Of a DNA stretch of 64,000 bases, positions 60,531 through 64,000 are shown in pieces. The translations under genes and the position numbers were made by a program. Below the pieces are notes generated by a model. The model worked only from the letters and a program-made list of their open reading frames with translations, was not told the origin of the DNA and ran no database searches. The DNA comes from Alistipes sp. (lineage in GTDB: Bacteria; Bacteroidota; Bacteroidia; Bacteroidales; Rikenellaceae): assembly GCA_022782405.1 (NCBI GenBank), contig JALFNK010000002.1, forward strand, positions 52,057 to 116,056, written 5' to 3'. How positions within the stretch are numbered: the first letter of the stretch is position 1; each line of letters opens with the position of its first letter.

Positions 60531-61066
60531 TGAATCTCGAGGGACGGACCGTACGGCTTCGGGCCGTGGAACCGGCCGATGCCGAAATCCTCTACGCCTG
60601 GGAGAACGACACCTCGATCTGGAGCGTCAGCGGCACGACCGAACCCTTCTCCCGCGCCCAAATGGAGGCCTTCATCGCCGCGCAGCAGCAGGGAGACCTT
60701 TTCCGTACGGGACAGTTGCGGCTGATGATCGAAACGCATCCCGAAGTTCGGATTGTCGGCATTGTCGATCTTTTCGAATTCGATCCGATCAACCTCCGTG
60801 CCGGTATCGGCATCCTGATCTATCACAAGGACGACCGGGGGCAAGGCTATGCGGCCGATGCCCTTGAGGTGCTCTGCAGGTATGCCCGCGAACAGTTGCA
60901 GTTGCATCAGCTCTGGTGCGATGTCGGGGCGGACAACGAGGCGAGCCTCCGGCTTTTCCGCAAAGCCGGATTCCGGGAGGTCGGTGTCAAACGGCAATGG
61001 CAACGGACTCCGACAGGCTACCGCGACGAAATTCTCCTGCAACGGCTGCTCGAAAAACACGCATAA
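60530..61066 (+). CDS. GNAT-family N-acetyltransferase (RimJ/SpeG-like)
   Basis: A 178-residue acetyltransferase of the Acetyltransf_3 type. The N-terminus is VRLRAVEPADAEILYAWENDT, the acetyl-CoA loop is IYHKDDRGQGYAADALEVLC, and the C-terminus DNEASLRLFRKAGFREVGVKRQW is typical. Spermidine N-acetyltransferases share these features, but the substrate is unproven. Its ATG overlaps the ROK repressor stop by one base (TGATG), so translation is coupled. It is the last core gene before the accessory region. Confidence 0.88.
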   Translation: MNLEGRTVRLRAVEPADAEILYAWENDTSIWSVSGTTEPFSRAQMEAFIAAQQQGDLFRTGQLRLMIETHPEVRIVGIVDLFEFDPINLRAGIGILIYHKDDRGQGYAADALEVLCRYAREQLQLHQLWCDVGADNEASLRLFRKAGFREVGVKRQWQRTPTGYRDEILLQRLLEKHA

Positions 61067-61105
61067 ATAAAAATCCCGGACCTGCAGAGTTCCGGGGATT
61101 TACAA

Positions 61106-61145
61106 AACAATGCTGTAACCTAATAAGTTACAGCGTTGTTTTTTT
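61106..61145 (+). terminator. Strong terminator at the core/accessory boundary
   Basis: AACAATGCTGTAAC / GTTACAGCGTTGTT stem plus a T run. A weaker CCGGA-type stem precedes it at about 61075-61100. Confidence 0.9.
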
Positions 61146-61421
61146 ATGAGGTAATGATTTAGAAACGTAAGTCTCGAATAAACTTACATCGAGGTTCATC
61201 CTGTCAAACAACTCTATACAAATATACGAAATATCTGATAAAAAAGCAAATAGGATTTTTATCATCCTATTTGCCGATTTATGGGGTACATCAGCGTCAC
61301 CGCGGATCATTTTTTCATTTGAGCGGACTGGACCGGTCTGGAGCGGACATGGAAATCGTTTTCTGAAAGCTTGGATTATCTTGCACATCCTTAACGCAAA
61401 AATCACCTAAACCCAACAATT
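61146..61421. other. Intergenic stretch at the edge of the accessory region
   Basis: With the terminators, 355 bases (61067-61421) lack a credible gene. It holds a GTAAGT/ACTTAC stem near 61167-61189, the leftward terminator, and a possible weak promoter (TTTG at about 61317 and TATCTTGC near 61377) before the first helix-turn-helix gene. No recognisable attachment-site repeat was found inside the window. Confidence 0.4.
61240..61274 (-). terminator. Leftward-facing terminator in the gap
   Basis: GCAAATAGGAT (61246-61256) and ATCCTATTTGC (61264-61274) pair perfectly. On the minus strand the stem is followed by TTTTTTATC. No annotated minus-strand gene reads into it, so it may insulate the core genes from leftward transcription. 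Confidence 0.6.
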
Positions 61422-61706
61422 ATGGATTGTGTCCTTATGGAAACGAGCGCCTATAAAGAGTTGCAGGCGCATCTTCAACGTCTTCTGGAGCGAGTAGCTG
61501 CGCTCCATTCTCTCTCCGCCAAACCGACATCCGTCCGATGGCTTACGGCCGAAGAGGTCTGCAAGGCCTTGAGCATCACCAAGCGAGCCTTGCAATACTA
61601 TCGCTCCGCCGGCATCATACCCTATACGGCCTTGGGGAATAAAGTATTGTTCCGGGACGACGACATCCGGCAACTTCTGGAAAAGAACCTGATAAAAAGC
61701 CTGTAG
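61422..61706 (+). CDS. Small helix-turn-helix protein (excisionase-like), first copy
   Basis: A 94-residue DNA-binding protein of the Helix_turn_helix_17/MerR-like type found in Bacteroidales mobile elements. A helical N-terminus is followed by WLTAEEVCKALSITKRALQYYRSAGIIPYTALGNKVLFRDDDI. The motif (L-S-I-T-K-R-A-L-Q-Y-Y-R) closely parallels that of the next gene. The two are 1 base apart and form one unit. The role is probably regulation or excision of the element. Confidence 0.82.
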   Translation: MDCVLMETSAYKELQAHLQRLLERVAALHSLSAKPTSVRWLTAEEVCKALSITKRALQYYRSAGIIPYTALGNKVLFRDDDIRQLLEKNLIKSL

Positions 61707-61707
61707 C

Positions 61708-62004
61708 ATGACCGAAGAGATTATCACCCGCGACAGCGCCGCGTTCAAGGAACTGCGCCGCGATATCGTCAAAGCCATCCGTGCCGTTGATATTCTAATC
61801 GACACGCACCGCCCAGTCATCGGCAATGAACTGTACCTGACCAGTGAGGAGATTTGCAGCATCTTCAGCATTTCAAAACGCTCCTTGCAGAATTACCGGG
61901 ACAACCGCCAAATCCCTTATACTACTCTTGGTGGAAAGATTCTTTATCCGCAGTCCTCGCTTTATAAACTGCTGGAACAGCATTATATGAAAGCGCAGCG
62001 CTGA
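61708..62004 (+). CDS. Small helix-turn-helix protein, second copy
   Basis: A 98-residue paralogue of the preceding protein. LTSEEICSIFSISKRSLQNYRDNRQIPYTTLGGKILYPQSSLYKLL aligns with its neighbour across the HTH and wing. Tandem pairs like this are a hallmark of Bacteroidales conjugative and mobilisable elements, usually near integrase and mobilisation genes; none of those is in the window. Confidence 0.82.
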   Translation: MTEEIITRDSAAFKELRRDIVKAIRAVDILIDTHRPVIGNELYLTSEEICSIFSISKRSLQNYRDNRQIPYTTLGGKILYPQSSLYKLLEQHYMKAQR

Positions 62005-62016
62005 TGCAGCCTGTGC

Positions 62017-62044
62017 AAGGGGAAGATCACTCTTCCCCTTCCTT
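62017..62044 (+). terminator. Terminator between convergent units
   Basis: AAGGGGAAGA / TCTTCCCCTT stem followed by CCTTTTTGG; it overlaps the 3' end of the minus-strand gene. Confidence 0.7.
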
Positions 62045-62416
62045 TTTGGATGTATAGCTAACAAAATTACTCGGATGGATCACGCATATCTGCCTGTCCG
62101 ATGTTCCGAAATCAATGAGGATCGGATATTTGTAAAGCGGCAGATAGTATTTCCGTCCGAAGGATTTGCGGATTGCCTCCGCAGCCAGCAGGATTCCCGA
62201 TTCGGCCGTTATGGGACGTTCGTATCCGGGATGTTGCCGCATGATCTCCATGCGGCATTTATTGATGTCGTCGAGTGTAAAGACCTCTCCCCGGATGATG
62301 CGCAGCAGACGCAAGGTAAGTTCGTATTCGCGGAACAGATTTCGACGTTGGTTGCCGTTTGCAGCCTTTTCCAACTCTTTCTTCAGCTGTTCGGCTCTTT
62401 CTTCGAATGTGGCCAT
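62027..62416 (-). CDS. Hypothetical accessory protein
   Basis: A 129-residue protein with a charged helical N-terminus (FEERAEQLKKELEKAANGNQRRNLFREYELTLRLLRII) and a C-terminal part containing YYLPLYKYPILIDFGTSDRQICVIHPSNFV. No signal peptide or membrane helix. I do not recognise the family. It follows the DUF2958 gene by 72 bases on the same strand and is convergent with the HTH pair, so it belongs to the accessory element. Confidence 0.6.
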   Translation of the reverse strand: MATFEERAEQLKKELEKAANGNQRRNLFREYELTLRLLRIIRGEVFTLDDINKCRMEIMRQHPGYERPITAESGILLAAEAIRKSFGRKYYLPLYKYPILIDFGTSDRQICVIHPSNFVSYTSKKEGEE

Positions 62417-62488
62417 ATTTTATAATAAGTTTATTTTGTAACAATTCTGTTGTCGGCAAGGGGCAGTAAAATTCCGAGGCCTTTGCCG

Positions 62489-62806
62489 TCATTCATCCTG
62501 CGGTAGAAAATCCCGGACGTATTTCTTGGTCGTGTAAATGTCTCGTTCGATGGTAAGTCCGAACGGCAGACGAAGAGATGCCAGCTCGGAGAGCATCAGG
62601 TAGCCCCACTCCCATTCGTGAATATGACAATAACCGAACAGGCTCCAGTCGTCGCCTTCGCGTTCGGCTTCGGTAATGAGCCATGTACCAGAACCACAGG
62701 GGTTGAAATACTTGACGAGGACTTCGGCATCCATTCCTTTTCCATCCTGTGAGTGGAAAGGATGTTTCTCGAATTTCGAGATGATTTCTTTTGTGAGCAG
62801 TTTCAT
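62489..62806 (-). CDS. DUF2958 domain-containing protein
   Basis: A 105-residue protein matching DUF2958: LLTKEIISKFEKHPF, the NPCGSGTWLITEAE segment (typically P.g..TW...E) and FGYCHIHEWEWGYLMLSEL. Such proteins are encoded on plasmids and conjugative elements and have no established function. No signal peptide. A long inverted repeat lies about 30 bases upstream of its start codon. Confidence 0.82.
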   Translation of the reverse strand: MKLLTKEIISKFEKHPFHSQDGKGMDAEVLVKYFNPCGSGTWLITEAEREGDDWSLFGYCHIHEWEWGYLMLSELASLRLPFGLTIERDIYTTKKYVRDFLPQDE

Positions 62807-62834
62807 AAGAAATGATATTTAGACTGCCCGGAAC

Positions 62835-62924
62835 GTCCGGACAGCAAGAAACAAATAGCCACCGTAAGCGACAAAGACAAGGCATTGCCTTGACGTGTCG
62901 TTTACGGTGGCTATCTTGCTGGAC
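62835..62924. repeat. Long multi-arm inverted repeat (about 90 bases)
   Basis: ATAGCCACCGTAA (62855-62867) pairs with TTACGGTGGCTAT (62902-62914), extended inward by CGACA/TGTCG and AAGGC/GCCTT. It is extended outward by AGCAAG/CTTGCT and GTCC/GGAC. There is no T run on either side. It lies upstream of the DUF2958 gene (minus) and of the truncated gene (plus). Confidence 0.8.
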
Positions 62925-63010
62925 GGGTCGGCGTAAGAAATATATGGTGATTCAATATTAAGACGACGATGATTCACTCCGCAAAACTTGCTCGTTTCGT
63001 TCGGATTCGC

Positions 63011-63018
63011 TATATTTG
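63011..63018 (+). promoter_or_regulatory. -7 element of the truncated gene
   Basis: TATATTTG with CTTG about 20 bases upstream; 50-base leader. Confidence 0.55.
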
Positions 63019-63068
63019 GATTGATGTAATATATCCGAGATCATTAACAATCCTTATACATTTCTACA

Positions 63069-63191
63069 ATGCCTTTACGTGCTTATATAGAAGACAAAGA
63101 AATTGTTTCCATCGATCTTAATGACGAAGAATGGAGTGCTTTGAAAGCCCGTGGAAAATCCAGTGTAAGCTGCCCCCTAAAACCAAAGTGA
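63069..63191 (+). pseudogene. 5' fragment of a gene cut by the IS21 insertion
   Basis: ATG at 63069 opens MPLRAYIEDKEIVSIDLND and runs 31 codons to the IS end at 63164, then 9 codons of IS sequence to a TGA. Its own promoter is intact. I recall similar N-termini on CoiA-like or restriction-associated proteins in Bacteroides but cannot confirm this. The rest of the gene should continue beyond the far end of the IS, outside the window. Confidence 0.6.
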
Positions 63192-64000
63192 TTCTACCCC
63201 CTTAAAACATTCAACAATGCCCCCTTAAAAAGTCTTGACCGATGGGGTTATTATTATTTTAGTTTATTTCCCTCTGTATGCAGCCATTTTACGGACACTT
63301 TCTCCTGTCAGCTCAATCCGGTGCGCCGTATGTATAATACGATCCATAATGGCATCTGCTACTGTAGGGTCTCCGATTGCATCATACCAATTGTCCGTTG
63401 GCAGTTGCGAGGTGATGATGATGGACTTGCGCCCATGTCGGTCCTCTATTATATCGAGCAGGATGGGTCGTTCCTTGGCATCAAGGTTCACAAGGAAGAG
63501 GTCATCCAATATGAGCAGTGTGCTCCGTTCGATTCTCTTGAGTTCCGATTCCAGTGTGCCTTTTACTTTTGCCACCTTAAGCGTACCCATAAGTTTCGGA
63601 GCATTCGCATAATATGTCCGTATGCCCTTCTTGCAGGCTTCATACCCCATTGCTGTGGCAAGGAAGCTCTTCCCGGTACCGGATGACCCTGTGATGAAGA
63701 GGTTCTGTCCCTTGCGGATGAACTCCAGCGATGCAAGCCGCTCCATCTGATTGCGGTCAAGGCCACGCGGGATTGCATAGTCTATCTGCTCGAGGCAGGC
63801 CTTGTAGCGGAACGCCGCCCCGCGTATAAGGCGTTGGATGGCTGCATTGGCACGGTAGTCCCATCCCCAATGCGTAACATTGGAGGATGTTTGCTATCTT
63901 TGTTGTCATAGTAGAAATGATTTTATCCCACCGGTCAAGACGGGAATCAAATCTACGAAAAATCCCCTGCCGGGCATTGTCAAGCAGGGGTATTTTTATA
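63164..64000 (-). mobile_element. IS21-family element, internally deleted
   Basis: The left tip TGTAAGC at 63164 interrupts a coding frame. Three terminal repeats follow: TGCCCCCTAAAAC (63171), TACCCCCTTAAAAC (63195) and TGCCCCCTTAAAAA (63218), spaced 23-24 bases. Then GTCTTGACCGATGGG (63232-63246), which recurs inverted near 63927-63941 as GTCTTGACCGGTGGG. By symmetry the right tip falls at about 64009, so the element is only about 845 bases, against more than 2 kb for intact IS21 elements. Confidence 0.75.
63264..63909 (-). pseudogene. Fused remnants of istA start and istB (IS21 helper ATPase)
   Basis: Minus-strand ATG at 63909 opens MTTKIANILQCYALGMG, which looks like an IstA N-terminus. 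At about 63858-63864 the homology switches, in another frame, to IstB from about its residue 55: DYRANAAIQRLIRGAAFRY. Walker A GSSGTGKS and Walker B LLILDDLF follow, then the C-terminal ELTGESVRKM. The longest clean ORF begins at Met 63746 (160 residues). IstA's catalytic core is absent, so the element cannot move unaided; the IstB fragment lacks its N-terminal DNA-binding part. Confidence 0.72.

Noticed and set aside
61128..61406. 92-codon minus-strand frame in the gap before the HTH genes
   Set aside because: It contains the leftward terminator and a boundary stem; no recognisable motif and no promoter element.
63171..63231. Three spaced C5TTAAAA repeats as a CRISPR array
   Set aside because: The units are 13-14 bases and imperfect, and they sit at an IS21 tip; they fit transposase-binding repeats.

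Overview
The window is chromosomal DNA of a GC-rich member of the Bacteroidales, most likely Alistipes or a close Rikenellaceae relative. The phylum is supported by the repeated Bacteroidetes -7 promoter element (TAnnTTTG, often with TTTG or TTGC about 19-20 bases upstream), a SusD-type lipoprotein, a fused MurF-alanine racemase, a NagB/PIG-L fusion and a DUF4465 lipoprotein under a cobalamin riboswitch. The genus is inferred from the high GC content and general gene content, not from a marker gene.

Layout. 0-2.6 kb: the end of a glycan-uptake unit (SusD plus an accessory lipoprotein; SusC would lie just before the window). 2.7-9.4 kb: FprA-like flavodiiron protein, UDP-glucose dehydrogenase, Bcr/CflA exporter, YhcH-type protein and aspartase. 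9.5-23.9 kb: a long minus-strand run of housekeeping genes (EEP hydrolase, rhomboid, mutL, dnaJ, grpE, an RsmI-type methyltransferase, murF-alr, mutS2, an MCE protein and a cell-wall amidase), divergent from an lptD-like gene. 26.9-40 kb: acetyltransferase, nucleoside permease, tRNA-Gln, alpha/beta hydrolase, pyrH-tlpA-frr, dxs, lipocalin, yaaA, radical SAM protein, a cation symporter, an alpha-oxoamine synthase (a candidate for sphingolipid or sulfonolipid synthesis) and tRNA-Gly. 40.5-49.1 kb: an RND efflux operon with its own TetR regulator, followed by a LytS/LytTR two-component pair.

49.3-57 kb is a sugar and amino-sugar block. A cysteine-rich MarR regulator with palindromic operators precedes a ROK kinase and mannose-6-phosphate isomerase. 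Then comes a tight cluster of an N-acetylhexosamine 1-kinase homologue, a CBM9-like protein, a NagB/PIG-L fusion whose deaminase site is altered, and an intact NagB. A ROK-family repressor at 59.3 kb may regulate part of this. At 57-58.2 kb a single DUF4465 lipoprotein is controlled by a cobalamin riboswitch, divergent from fabD.

From about 61.1 kb the character changes to accessory DNA: stacked terminators, two related small helix-turn-helix proteins, an unknown protein, a DUF2958 protein with a long hairpin upstream, a gene cut off after 31 codons, and an IS21-family element that cut it. That element appears to have lost most of istA and the start of istB by internal deletion. No integrase, CRISPR array or rRNA gene is visible.
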